Positions 36,612-46,304 of a stretch of 64,000 nucleotides of DNA are shown here, in pieces (within the stretch, counting starts at the first letter, position 1; every line of letters begins with the position of its first letter). A program made the position numbers and the translations under genes. The DNA is taken from assembly GCF_003254545.1 (NCBI RefSeq), contig NZ_QJRH01000065.1:155752-219751 (forward strand). The letters run 5' to 3'. This DNA comes from Flavobacterium tistrianum. GTDB taxonomy: Bacteria; Bacteroidota; Bacteroidia; Flavobacteriales; Flavobacteriaceae. Under the pieces are notes generated by a model. That model did not search any database. It was not told the DNA's origin and saw only the letters and a program-made list of their open reading frames with translations.

Positions 36612-38057
36612 TTAATTCATACTACTAAGCCCAACAGCTTCGCCTTTCAAAGTTCCGCTGGTACAGCTTGTGATTTTTACGTTTACGAAATCTCCAATTT
36701 TGTAATTTTCTTTTGGGAAAACTACTGTAATGCTTTGAGAATTTCTTCCTGAAAATTCGTCTTTCGATTTTTTAGAAACTTTTTCAACTAAAACTTCTAC
36801 TGTTTTTCCAACAAACTCTTCGCTTCTAAACCAAGCGTGTTTTTGCTGTAAATCGACAATTTCTTGCAATCTTCTGGCTTTGGTCTCTTCTTCAACATCA
36901 TCCTTCATTTTTCTTCCAGCCAAAGTTCCAGGACGTTCAGAATACGAATACATATAACCGAAATTATATTTTACATATTCCATTAAACTCAAAGTATCTT
37001 GATGGTCTTCTTCAGTTTCTGTTGGGAAACCGGCAATCATATCCTGCGAAATCGAAGCATCTGGAACAATGGCTCTAATTTTATCAATCAACGCCATGTA
37101 TTCTTCGCGAGAATGCAAACGATTCATTTCTTTTAGAATTCTGTTACTTCCAGACTGAACTGGCAAGTGAATGTGTTTACAGATATTTGGGTATTTTGCA
37201 ATAACATGCAAAATGCTTTCGTGCATATCCTGCGGATTTGAAGTCGAAAATCGAATACGCATTTTAGGGAAGCCAGCGGCAACCATTTCTAATAATTGAT
37301 CGAAATCTACTGCAGTTGCTTTTTGCATTTCAGAAGCATTTATAAAATCTTTTTTCAATCCGCCGCCGTACCAAAGATAACTGTCAACGTTTTGTCCTAA
37401 AAGTGTAACTTCTTTATAGCCATTATTCCACAGATCCTGAATTTCGTTCATAATACTTTGCGGTTCACGACTTCTTTCGCGACCACGTGTAAAAGGCACA
37501 ACGCAGAAAGTGCACATATTATCGCAACCGCGAGTAATCGAAACCAAAGCAGTGATTCCGTTGCTCATTAAACGAACAGGCGAAATATCTCCGTAAGTTT
37601 CTTCTTTTGATAAAATTACATTAATGGCGTCACGGCCTTCTTCAACTTCAGCCAATAAATTCGGAAGATCTTTGTAAGCATCAGGACCAACAACAAGATC
37701 AACTATTTTCTCTTCTTCCAAAAACTGACTTTTCAAACGCTCTGCCATACAGCCCAAAACACCCACTTTCATTTTCGGATTCGTACGTTTTACAGCATTG
37801 TATTTTTCTAGACGTTTACGAATAGTCTGTTCGGCTTTGTCGCGAATAGAACAAGTATTCACCAAAACCAAATCGGCTTCTTCAAGAACTGAAGTTGTAT
37901 TATATCCTCCGTCAGACAAAATGGAAGCTACGACTTCACTGTCCGAAAAATTCATCGCACAGCCGTAACTCTCTATAAAAAGTTTTTTAGTATTCTCAGG
38001 TTTATTTTCCAAAACAAGACTTTCGCCCTGTTTGCTTTCTTCAATAATCTTTTCCAT
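36612..38057 (-). CDS. miaB: tRNA-2-methylthio-N6-dimethylallyladenosine synthase MiaB
   Basis: Radical-SAM methylthiotransferase that modifies A37 of tRNAs reading UNN codons. At 481 residues it is normal length. The N-terminal cluster cysteines are in SYGCAMNFSDSE, VNTCSIRDKAEQ and VLGCMAERL. The radical-SAM CxxxCxxC is in TRGCDNMCTFCVVPFTRGRE, and a C-terminal TRAM domain (about 415-480) follows. It appears to be the first gene of the unit that runs on to the sigma-54 activator and lptE, interrupted by the GxxExxY cassette. Confidence 0.96.
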   Translation of the reverse strand: MEKIIEESKQGESLVLENKPENTKKLFIESYGCAMNFSDSEVVASILSDGGYNTTSVLEEADLVLVNTCSIRDKAEQTIRKRLEKYNAVKRTNPKMKVGVLGCMAERLKSQFLEEEKIVDLVVGPDAYKDLPNLLAEVEEGRDAINVILSKEETYGDISPVRLMSNGITALVSITRGCDNMCTFCVVPFTRGRERSREPQSIMNEIQDLWNNGYKEVTLLGQNVDSYLWYGGGLKKDFINASEMQKATAVDFDQLLEMVAAGFPKMRIRFSTSNPQDMHESILHVIAKYPNICKHIHLPVQSGSNRILKEMNRLHSREEYMALIDKIRAIVPDASISQDMIAGFPTETEEDHQDTLSLMEYVKYNFGYMYSYSERPGTLAGRKMKDDVEEETKARRLQEIVDLQQKHAWFRSEEFVGKTVEVLVEKVSKKSKDEFSGRNSQSITVVFPKENYKIGDFVNVKITSCTSGTLKGEAVGLSSMN

Positions 38058-38592
38058 TGTAAAAATTCAAAGTGCAAAGATAGCGTAATTGAAACGAATA
38101 TGACAAGATGTCAGATAAAGAATTAACAATGTTTTGAGAAATGTTCAGAGCCAGTGTTTTTGTGTGCTTTTAATGATAATTTGAAGCTTTTTCCAGCTTT
38201 CCACTCCATCCGATAGCTATCGGGACATAAAAAAAACAAAGTTTCTAATGTTATAAAAAGAGCTTCCGTTGGTCGCTTTTTTAAAACAAGAAACGTTTGC
38301 TTTTTTTACTCCGGGCTTTTCATTACAATCTGGGCTAGGAAATTCGATTTCAAAAGAAAACTTAACTAAAGTAAGTTGTAAATTGAATTTTAGATTTTAA
38401 GAAATGTTTTTTACAATTTAAAATTTTAGCTCTGAAATCTAAAATTAAAAGGGATTTCTTGGTTAAAAATCACTAAAAGTTATACCTATATATATTATCG
38501 AGATTATTACAGATAAATCTGCAATTTTAAGTTTCATAATATCAAAATACCTCAAAAATGCATTCGTAAGGTTAATATTTAAAAAAAATAAA
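38058..38592. other. Intergenic region between divergent miaB and topA
   Basis: About 530 bases with no credible gene. It contains the perfect palindrome ccgatagctatcgg (38210-38223) inside a stretch (about 38175-38345) with phrases such as agcttccgttggtcgctttt and tctgggctaggaaattcg that have the look of a dispersed intergenic repeat, and an aaattttag-rich run near 38380-38450. Promoters for both genes are expected here; only the topA one is identifiable. Confidence 0.6.
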
Positions 38593-38600
38593 TACTTTTG
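38593..38600 (+). promoter_or_regulatory. Candidate -7 box (TACTTTTG) of topA
   Basis: Exact match to TAnnTTTG, 18 bases before the ATG at 38619. An upstream TTG in-frame codon (38598) lies inside this box and so cannot sensibly be the start. Confidence 0.6.
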
Positions 38601-38618
38601 TTGCAGAAAAATAGAGCA

Positions 38619-41147
38619 ATGGCAAAGAATTTAGTAATAGTGGAGTCACCTGCAAAGGCGAAAACGATCGAGAAATTTCTCGGAAGCGACTTTCAGGTTG
38701 AGTCTAGTTATGGTCACATAGCAGACTTACCATCAAAGGAAATAGGAGTAGATGTAGAAAATGGTTTTAAACCAAAATATGAAGTTTCTCCCGATAAAAA
38801 AGCCTTGGTAACGAAACTAAAATCACTTTCTAAGAATGCCGAAACGGTTTGGTTGGCATCCGATGAGGACCGCGAGGGAGAGGCTATTTCATGGCACTTG
38901 GCGGAAGAATTAAAACTGGATACAAAAAAAACAAAACGTATTGTTTTTCACGAGATTACAAAATCAGCGATTCTTAAAGCAATCGACAATCCAAGAGAAA
39001 TTGATTATAATTTAGTAAATGCGCAACAAGCGCGTCGTGTTCTAGATCGTTTAGTAGGTTATGAATTGTCTCCAGTTTTATGGAGAAAAATCAAAGGCGG
39101 ACTTTCAGCAGGTCGTGTACAGTCGGTTTCTGTACGTCTGATTGTGGAGAGAGAACGTGAAATTCAAAGTTTTAATGCAGTTGCAACTTATTCAATTGTT
39201 GCAGAATTTGTAAACGAAGCAGGAAAAGCTTTTAAAGCAAAACTGCCAAAAAACTTTAATACTAAAAAAGAAGCCGAAGATTTCTTAAATCAAAATATCG
39301 GTTCTAAATATAAGGTAGCCGATTTAGAAACTAAACCTACCAAAAAATCTCCAACAGCACCTTTTACAACTTCTACGTTACAGCAGGAAGCAGCAAGAAA
39401 ATTATACTTGCCAGTTGGAATCACCATGCAGTTAGCGCAGCGTCTTTACGAAGCGGGACTTATTACTTATATGAGAACCGACTCGGTGAACCTTTCTAAA
39501 GAAGCAATGGACGCAGCACAAGCAGAAATTATTAAATCTTACGGAAAAGAATTCTCTAAGCCGAGGGTTTTTGCTAATAAAAATAAAGGAGCTCAGGAAG
39601 CGCACGAAGCAATTCGTCCAACAGATATGTCTCGTCATACAGTAAATATTGACCGTGACCAAGCCCGTTTATACGATTTGATCTGGAAAAGAACTTTGGC
39701 TTCGCAAATGAGCGATGCGCAGTTGGAGAGAACAAACGTAAAAATTGAGGCAGATAATCATGATGAAATTTTTACAGCTTCTGGAGAAGTATTGCTTTTT
39801 GAAGGTTTCTTAAAAGTGTACTTAGAAGGGCATGATGATGACGAGGAAGAGCAAGAAGGTATGCTTCCAGCTTTAAAGGTGAACGAAAAACTGGCTAATA
39901 ACTATATTACAGCCACAGAACGATATTCAAGACCACCTGCACGTTACACAGAGGCTTCTTTGGTTAAAAAACTGGAAGAACTTGGAATTGGTCGTCCTTC
40001 GACTTACGCGCCAACAATTTCTACAATTATCAATAGAAATTATGTTGAAAAAGGAACTCTTGAAGGTGTAGAACGTAATTATACACAGCTTACTTTGCAA
40101 AACAGTAAAGTTGGTGAAAAAGTGTTGAAAGAAAATACAGGTTCTGATAAAGGGAAATTAGTTCCAACCGATATCGGAACTATCGTTACAGATTTCTTAG
40201 TAAAGAATTTCGGAAACATTCTAGATTATAATTTCACTGCAAAAGTAGAACAAGATTTTGACGAAATTGCCGAAGGAAATATTGACTGGGCAAAAATGAT
40301 GCAGGATTTCTACAATCAGTTTCACCCAAATGTAAAAGAAGTTGAAGCAAATGCGGAACGTGAAAGTGGTGAAAGAATCTTAGGAAAAGATGCTGATGGA
40401 AGGCAAGTTTCTGTTCGTTTAGGAAAATTTGGGCCAATGGCACAGATTGGAGAAGCAGATGATGAAGATAAAAAGTTTGCCAGCTTAATGGCGGATCAAA
40501 ATATTGGAAACATTACACTTGAAGAAGCTTTGAATTTATTCTTGCTTCCAAAAAGTTTAGGTGAATATAAAGGAGAAGAAGTTGAAGTGAATAATGGACG
40601 TTACGGACCTTACGTACGTCACGGAAGCGTTTTTATTTCATTGCCAAAAGGAGAAGATCCGCTTAATGTTTCTAAAGAAAGAGCTCAAGAATTAATTGAC
40701 GAAAAAGCACTTGCTGATGCGCCAATTGCAGTTTATAAAGGAGAAGCTGTTCAAAAAGGAGTGGGACGTTTTGGACCATTCATTAAATGGAACGGACTTT
40801 TTGTAAACGTAAACAAAAAATACAATTTTGATAATCTTTCTCAAGCTGATGTTGAAGAATTGATTGAAGAAAAACTTCAGAAAAACATCGACAAGGTTAT
40901 TCATAACTGGGAAGATGAAGGAATTGTAGTAGAAAAAGCTCGTTGGGGACGTTCTGTGATTCTTAAGGGAAAAATCAAAATTGAATTAAGCAAAGATGTT
41001 GATGCAACAAAATTAACATTAGCACAAGTTCAAGAAATGATTGCTGCTAAAGCGCCTGCTAAAAAAGCGCCTGCAAAGAAAACTGTAGCTAAAACAACAA
41101 CGGCTAAAAAAGCTCCAGCTAAAAAAACAGCTGCTAAAAAGAAATAA
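38619..41147 (+). CDS. topA: DNA topoisomerase I (type IA)
   Basis: Relaxes negatively supercoiled DNA by single-strand passage. The TOPRIM domain opens with NLVIVESPAKAKTIEKFLG and the acidic DEDREGEAISWHL. The catalytic tyrosine is in GLITYMRTDSVNLS, and the later GIGRPSTYAPTISTII and DIGTIVTDFL motifs are typical. At 842 residues it lacks the zinc-ribbon cysteines of E. coli TopA. The C-terminus is a Lys/Ala/Pro-rich tail made of repeated (A)PAKK units, likely to bind nucleic acid. ATG 38619 is chosen over TTG 38598, which lies in the promoter box. The next gene begins eight bases after the stop. Confidence 0.95.
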   Translation: MAKNLVIVESPAKAKTIEKFLGSDFQVESSYGHIADLPSKEIGVDVENGFKPKYEVSPDKKALVTKLKSLSKNAETVWLASDEDREGEAISWHLAEELKLDTKKTKRIVFHEITKSAILKAIDNPREIDYNLVNAQQARRVLDRLVGYELSPVLWRKIKGGLSAGRVQSVSVRLIVEREREIQSFNAVATYSIVAEFVNEAGKAFKAKLPKNFNTKKEAEDFLNQNIGSKYKVADLETKPTKKSPTAPFTTSTLQQEAARKLYLPVGITMQLAQRLYEAGLITYMRTDSVNLSKEAMDAAQAEIIKSYGKEFSKPRVFANKNKGAQEAHEAIRPTDMSRHTVNIDRDQARLYDLIWKRTLASQMSDAQLERTNVKIEADNHDEIFTASGEVLLFEGFLKVYLEGHDDDEEEQEGMLPALKVNEKLANNYITATERYSRPPARYTEASLVKKLEELGIGRPSTYAPTISTIINRNYVEKGTLEGVERNYTQLTLQNSKVGEKVLKENTGSDKGKLVPTDIGTIVTDFLVKNFGNILDYNFTAKVEQDFDEIAEGNIDWAKMMQDFYNQFHPNVKEVEANAERESGERILGKDADGRQVSVRLGKFGPMAQIGEADDEDKKFASLMADQNIGNITLEEALNLFLLPKSLGEYKGEEVEVNNGRYGPYVRHGSVFISLPKGEDPLNVSKERAQELIDEKALADAPIAVYKGEAVQKGVGRFGPFIKWNGLFVNVNKKYNFDNLSQADVEELIEEKLQKNIDKVIHNWEDEGIVVEKARWGRSVILKGKIKIELSKDVDATKLTLAQVQEMIAAKAPAKKAPAKKTVAKTTTAKKAPAKKTAAKKK

Positions 41148-41155
41148 GTATATAA

Positions 41156-42307
41156 ATGGAATTTGATTTTCTAGAACCAGTTAATGATGGAATTGTAAGA
41201 TTCGTCGGAGGACTGTCTTCACAAGAGCTTGGAAGTAAAGTTGTTTTTCATACCCAAGATCAGTTTCCTGATATTGCACAAATTAGCATTGCTATAATTG
41301 GTGTATTGGAAGACCGTACAAATATCAATATGATTAACGAAGTTAATCTTTCTTCTGTACGTAAAAAGCTTTACAGTATGTTTCCAGGTAATTGGGATGC
41401 GTCAATTGCAGATTTAGGAGATATACTTGCAGGCGATTCTGTTGAGGATACTTATTTTGCATTAAAGAAAGTTACCTCTGCATTAATCAAGAATAAAGTC
41501 ATACCTATAGTCCTAGGAGGTTCTCAGGATTTGACCTATGCTTTGTATCGTGCTTATGATGACTTGGAGCAGATGGTAAACTTGGTTGCAGTTGATAATA
41601 AATTCGATTTTGGTAAAGAAAATGAATCAGTTTCAGCTAATTCATACTTAACAAAAATTATTATTGATGAGCCAAATAACCTTTTCAACTATTGTAATAT
41701 AGGATATCAAACTTATTATAATTCGCAAGAAGAAATCGATTTGATCGAGAAGCTGTTTTTTGACGCTTATCGTTTGGGTGAAATTTCAAATAAAATTACA
41801 TTGGCTGAGCCAGTTTTTAGAGATGCAGACTTGGTTAGTATAGATTTGAATTCTGTAAAGTCTTCTGCTTCAGCAAACATGGTTACTTTTGAGCCAAACG
41901 GATTTAATGGAAAAGAAATTTGTGCTTTGGCTAGATATGCTGGTATCAGTGATAAAGTTTCTGCTTTTGGAGTATTTAATCATAATAGCACATTGGCTGA
42001 ATCGGTTATTATTGCTCAGATTGTATGGTATTTTATCGAAGGATATCACTACCGTTCAAAAGAATATCCATTTGGAAGCAGAGCAAACTATTTAAAATAT
42101 ATCGTGCCGTTGGATGATGAAGAACTGATCTTCTATAAAAGTGATAAGACAGACCGTTGGTGGATAGAAATTCCATATGAATCAAATGGCAGCAATAAAT
42201 TGAAAAGAAATACGTTATTACCATGTTCTTACGACGAATATTTGTCGGCTTGCAATCAAGAATTGCCAGAAAGATGGTGGAAAGCGCAACGAAAAAACGC
42301 TTTATAG
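41156..42307 (+). CDS. Arginase/formimidoylglutamase-fold protein, metal ligands replaced
   Basis: A 383-residue member of the ureohydrolase (arginase/agmatinase) fold. Positions where active enzymes have the metal-binding motifs are changed: GGDH reads VLGGSQDLTYA (His to Gln), DxHxD reads AVDNKFDFG (His to Lys) and SxDxDxxDP reads SIDLNSVKSS (second and third Asp lost). So catalysis by the usual two-Mn mechanism is unlikely, and it may be a binding protein or pseudoenzyme. Databases commonly label this family formimidoylglutamase. It sits directly between topA and gldK; such genes regularly precede gldK in Flavobacteriia. It may be cotranscribed with topA (eight-base gap). Confidence 0.85.
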   Translation: MEFDFLEPVNDGIVRFVGGLSSQELGSKVVFHTQDQFPDIAQISIAIIGVLEDRTNINMINEVNLSSVRKKLYSMFPGNWDASIADLGDILAGDSVEDTYFALKKVTSALIKNKVIPIVLGGSQDLTYALYRAYDDLEQMVNLVAVDNKFDFGKENESVSANSYLTKIIIDEPNNLFNYCNIGYQTYYNSQEEIDLIEKLFFDAYRLGEISNKITLAEPVFRDADLVSIDLNSVKSSASANMVTFEPNGFNGKEICALARYAGISDKVSAFGVFNHNSTLAESVIIAQIVWYFIEGYHYRSKEYPFGSRANYLKYIVPLDDEELIFYKSDKTDRWWIEIPYESNGSNKLKRNTLLPCSYDEYLSACNQELPERWWKAQRKNAL

Positions 42308-42466
42308 ATCAAAAATTTAAGTGAATTCTTAGGTTTTTAAAACGTGTAAAAAAACGTTAAAATTAATTAGTAAGAAAATACATATATAACATAAAAATTA
42401 ACGTTTTACATCGATTTTTTGTAGCAGTTTATCGATAAAATATTTTTTTTTTATTTTATTTAACAT

Positions 42467-42474
42467 TATTTTTG
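42467..42474 (+). promoter_or_regulatory. Candidate -7 box (TATTTTTG) of the gldKLMN operon
   Basis: Exact TAnnTTTG match in the AT-rich 260-base spacer before gldK; the leader would be about 90 bases. No clear -33 partner. Confidence 0.4.
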
Positions 42475-42569
42475 AACGGTAAAATAAATTCGCAAGTAGT
42501 ATTGTTTTTTAGATAAATAATAAATACGTTTACGGACTTTTAATAATGAATAGATAATCCCAAATTTAT

Positions 42570-43964
42570 ATGAAGAAGTTTATTGCATTTGCAGCAATGT
42601 TAACACTAGTAATCGGCTGTGGTAAGTCTGGTGACAAAGGTGAATTAGTCGGTGTTACAGGAGGGAAATGGCATCCCGAGAAGCCTTATGGAATGACATT
42701 AGTTCCGGGTGGATCTTTTATTATGGGTAAATCAGATGCTGATTTAGCTAACGTAGAAGATGCTCCAACTAAAACTGTAACTGTTCGTTCATTTTACATG
42801 GATGAAACTGAGATTACAAATAGTGAGTATCGTCAATTTGTGGAGTGGGTAAAAGACTCTACAATGAGAGTTCGTTTAGCAATCTTAGCAGACGAAACTG
42901 GGCAAAAAGCTACTGATGGAAAAGGTAAAAAAGGCGGAAGCATTGCTGACTACGCTTTTAATGATTCTGATCCAGAAAAAATGACAGCTTATGACAAATA
43001 CATGTACGACAACTACTACAGTGTTGGTACAAAAGATGATCCATATGCTGGAAGAAAATTAAACAGAAAAGTTAAGTTGATTAAAGATACAAAAGCATAT
43101 CCAGACGAATATTACGCTGAAGTAATGGATTCTATGTATTTGCCAATTGAAGAATCATATAATGGTTTAAGAACAATTGATGTAAATAAATTGAAATTCC
43201 GTTATTCTTGGATGGATATTCAAGCTGCTGCAAAAGCAAAAGTTGGAAAAAGAAGTGACTTCGTAAAAACTGAGCAGGTAAATGTTTATCCTGATACTGC
43301 AGTTTGGATTAAAGATTTCGCTTATTCATATAATGAGCCAATGCACAATGATTACTTCTGGCACAAGGCTTATGGAGATTATCCAGTAGTGGGTGTTACT
43401 TGGAAGCAAGCTAAAGCATTCTGCGCTTGGAGAACTTTAAACAAAAACAGCTACATTAAATCTAAGAAAAAAGGACGTGACTTAGTAAATGCTTTCAGAT
43501 TACCAACTGAGGCAGAATGGGAGTATGCTGCTAGAGGTGGTCTGGAGTCTGCAACTTATCCATGGGGAGGTCCTTATACTAAGAGTGATAGAGGTTGTTT
43601 CTTAGCAAACTTCAAACCAAGTAGAGGAGATTACGCTGCTGATGAAGCACTTTACACAGTTGAAGCTAAATCATACGATGTAAATGGTTATGGATTATAC
43701 AACATGGCAGGAAACGTTTCTGAATGGACAGATTCAGCTTATAATCCAAACGCTTACGAATACGTATCAACAATGAATCCAAACGTTATCGATGGTAAAA
43801 ACCAAAGAAAAGTTGTTCGTGGAGGTTCTTGGAAAGACGTTGCTTATTTCCTACAGGTAAGTACTCGTGACCACGAATATGCTGATTCAGCTAGAAGTTA
43901 CATCGGATTCAGAACTGTACAAGATTACATGGGTACTCAAGTTACAGGAAACAGAAAAAAGTAA
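42570..43964 (+). CDS. gldK: Gliding motility / type IX secretion lipoprotein GldK
   Basis: A 464-residue outer-membrane lipoprotein: lipobox LVIGC with Cys17. A formylglycine-generating-enzyme (SUMF1-like) fold fills the rest, seen in GMTLVPGGSFIMGK, FYMDETEITNSEYRQFV, FRLPTEAEWEYAARGG and KVVRGGSWKDVAYFLQ. In type IX secretion, GldK with GldN forms a periplasmic ring tied to the outer membrane, driven by the GldLM motor. First gene of gldK-gldL-gldM-gldN. The FGE fold is used structurally here; enzymatic activity is not expected. Confidence 0.96.
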   Translation: MKKFIAFAAMLTLVIGCGKSGDKGELVGVTGGKWHPEKPYGMTLVPGGSFIMGKSDADLANVEDAPTKTVTVRSFYMDETEITNSEYRQFVEWVKDSTMRVRLAILADETGQKATDGKGKKGGSIADYAFNDSDPEKMTAYDKYMYDNYYSVGTKDDPYAGRKLNRKVKLIKDTKAYPDEYYAEVMDSMYLPIEESYNGLRTIDVNKLKFRYSWMDIQAAAKAKVGKRSDFVKTEQVNVYPDTAVWIKDFAYSYNEPMHNDYFWHKAYGDYPVVGVTWKQAKAFCAWRTLNKNSYIKSKKKGRDLVNAFRLPTEAEWEYAARGGLESATYPWGGPYTKSDRGCFLANFKPSRGDYAADEALYTVEAKSYDVNGYGLYNMAGNVSEWTDSAYNPNAYEYVSTMNPNVIDGKNQRKVVRGGSWKDVAYFLQVSTRDHEYADSARSYIGFRTVQDYMGTQVTGNRKK

Positions 43965-44019
43965 ATTTAAATTAATTCAATATCCAACAAATCTATTTTA
44001 AACCTAAAAAAAAAGTATT

Positions 44020-44667
44020 ATGGCATTATTAAGTAAAAAAGCAATGAATTTCGCTTATGGTATGGGAGCGGCAGTGGTAATCGTTGGAGCGTTATTCAAA
44101 ATTACTCACTTTGAGATTGGACCTTTAACAGGTACAGTTATGCTTTCAGTAGGGTTAGTTACTGAGGCGTTAATTTTCGCGCTTTCTGCTTTCGAACCAG
44201 TTGAAGAAGAACTAGATTGGACTCTAGTTTACCCAGAATTAGCTAACGGACAAGCTAGAGAGAAAAAAGCTAAAGCTGAAACTCCAACTGATGCTCAAGG
44301 ATTATTATCTCAAAAATTAGACACATTATTAAAAGAAGCTAAAATTGACGGTGAATTAATGTCAAGTTTAGGAAATAGCATCAAAAACTTCGAATCTGCT
44401 GCTAAAGGAATTGCTCCAACTGTAGATTCAATTGCAGGTCAAAAGAAATATTCTGAAGAATTATCTGTTGCTGCTGCTCAAATGGAATCATTAAACAGTT
44501 TATATAAAGTACAATTAGAAAGTGCTTCTAGAAACGCTGAAGCTAACAAAGAAATTGCTGAAAATGCTTCTAAATTAAAAGAGCAAATGGCATCTATGAC
44601 TGCAAATATCGCTTCTTTAAACAGCGTTTACGGTGGTATGCTTTCTGCAATGAGTAACAAAGGATAA
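44020..44667 (+). CDS. gldL: Gliding motility / T9SS motor protein GldL
   Basis: A 215-residue inner-membrane protein with two N-terminal helices (about residues 10-30 and 38-58: GMGAAVVIVGALFKIT and GTVMLSVGLVTEALIFAL) that form a proton-channel motor with GldM. Glu-containing helix residues and the acidic EPVEEELDWTLVYPEL that follows are typical. The remainder is a cytoplasmic coiled coil. Immediately precedes gldM. Confidence 0.95.
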   Translation: MALLSKKAMNFAYGMGAAVVIVGALFKITHFEIGPLTGTVMLSVGLVTEALIFALSAFEPVEEELDWTLVYPELANGQAREKKAKAETPTDAQGLLSQKLDTLLKEAKIDGELMSSLGNSIKNFESAAKGIAPTVDSIAGQKKYSEELSVAAAQMESLNSLYKVQLESASRNAEANKEIAENASKLKEQMASMTANIASLNSVYGGMLSAMSNKG

Positions 44668-44718
44668 TTAGTTTTTAACTAAATATTAAATTTATTAATA
44701 AGAACTAATTAGAAAAAA

Positions 44719-46260
44719 ATGGCAGGAGGAAAATTAACCCCTAGACAGAAGATGATTAACCTGATGTACCTGGTTTTCATCGCAATGTTAGCAATGAACG
44801 TATCAAAAGAAGTTATTTCTGCTTTTGGTTTGATGAATGAAAAATTTGAAGGTGCAAATAAAACATCAACAGAGACAAATGCAGGTTTATTAACTTCTTT
44901 GGATCAAAAAGCTGCTGAAGCAAAAGGAGAATTTGCGATTGCTGCAGTAACAGCTCACAAAGTTGAAACTATTACAAAAGATTTTTATGATTATATAGCT
45001 ACTCTAAAAGCTCAGGCAGTTAAAGGTTTCGAAGTTGATAAAGCAACTGGAAAAATGCCTTATGAGTCTATGGATAGAGGTGATAATATCGACGACTGGT
45101 TTACAGGAGATGGTTACACAAAAAAAGGTAACGAAATTATCGCTAAAATCGAAAAATATAAAGCTGATATCAAAGCTGCTTTAGGAACAGATAAAAAATA
45201 CGCAGCAATTATTGCTGAGGTTGAAAAGAAATTTGATGTTTCTGATGTTAAAAATAAAGAAGGACTTAAAGAAAAATACTTAGCGTATCACTTTAAAGGA
45301 TTCCCAGCTATTGCTTCTGCGGCTAAACTTTCAGCTTGGCAAAATGATGTTAAAAAGACTGAAACAGACGTTTACAACAGTGCATTAGGTAAAGCTGCAG
45401 TTGCTGCTGCTTCTTATAGCAACTATCAAGCAATCGTTGTTTTAGATAAAAATGCTTATTTCCAAGGGGAAAAAGTTACCGGTAAAGTTGTTTTAGGTCG
45501 TTATGACGAAAATACTACACCAACTTCTTTCCAAGGTCCTGGTCAAATTGTTAACGGACAAGCTGTTATCTCTTTAACTGCTGGTGGAGTGGGAGAACAA
45601 GACATCAACGGACAATTTACTTTCTTAGAAGATGGAAAAAATATTCCATTAAAATTCTCTGGTAAATACGTTGTAGTTCCAAGACCAAATGCTGCTACAA
45701 TTTCTGCAGACAAAATGAACGTAGTGTATAGAGGAGTTGTTAACCCAATCTCTGTATCTTTTGCCGGTGTTGATGCTAACAAAATTGTTGCAAGTGCTCC
45801 AGGTTTAGCTTCTGCTGGAAAACCAGGCAAATATAACATGAGCCCAGGTCAAGGTACTGAAACTACAATTTCTGTAACTGGTACTTTACCAAACGGTGAT
45901 AAAGTAACTGATAAGAAAACATTCAGAATTAAAGGTATTCCTGGTCCAACAGGAACAATTAGAGGTGAGATGGGAGTTGTTAAAGGTCCTAAATCTAACT
46001 TAGAGATTGCTACTATTGGAGCTAAACTTCTTGATTTTGATTTTGAAGTTGGTTTAGATGTTGTTGGATTTAATATGAAAATTGCTGGACAGCCTACAGT
46101 TGTTGTTACAGGAAATAAAATGAATGCACAATGTAAACAAGTACTTTCAAGAGCAGGTAAAGGAGACCAAGTTACTATTTCTGAAATTAAAACTAAACTT
46201 GTTGGAGCTGGTAGTTATTTATTGCCAAGAACTGCTCCTGTAATTTACGAAATACAATAA
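44719..46260 (+). CDS. gldM: Gliding motility / T9SS motor protein GldM
   Basis: A 513-residue protein anchored by one N-terminal helix (MINLMYLVFIAMLAMNVSKE) with a long periplasmic part of four domains, the shaft that transmits rotation from GldL to the GldKN ring. Sequence matches the family start GGKLTPRQKMINLMYLVFIA. The later beta domains include GPTGTIRGEMGVVKGP. Length is normal for Flavobacterium GldM. Confidence 0.95.
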   Translation: MAGGKLTPRQKMINLMYLVFIAMLAMNVSKEVISAFGLMNEKFEGANKTSTETNAGLLTSLDQKAAEAKGEFAIAAVTAHKVETITKDFYDYIATLKAQAVKGFEVDKATGKMPYESMDRGDNIDDWFTGDGYTKKGNEIIAKIEKYKADIKAALGTDKKYAAIIAEVEKKFDVSDVKNKEGLKEKYLAYHFKGFPAIASAAKLSAWQNDVKKTETDVYNSALGKAAVAAASYSNYQAIVVLDKNAYFQGEKVTGKVVLGRYDENTTPTSFQGPGQIVNGQAVISLTAGGVGEQDINGQFTFLEDGKNIPLKFSGKYVVVPRPNAATISADKMNVVYRGVVNPISVSFAGVDANKIVASAPGLASAGKPGKYNMSPGQGTETTISVTGTLPNGDKVTDKKTFRIKGIPGPTGTIRGEMGVVKGPKSNLEIATIGAKLLDFDFEVGLDVVGFNMKIAGQPTVVVTGNKMNAQCKQVLSRAGKGDQVTISEIKTKLVGAGSYLLPRTAPVIYEIQ

Positions 46261-46304
46261 TAAAGTAGTGTAAACTACATTCAATATCTTATAACGATAC
46301 CACG

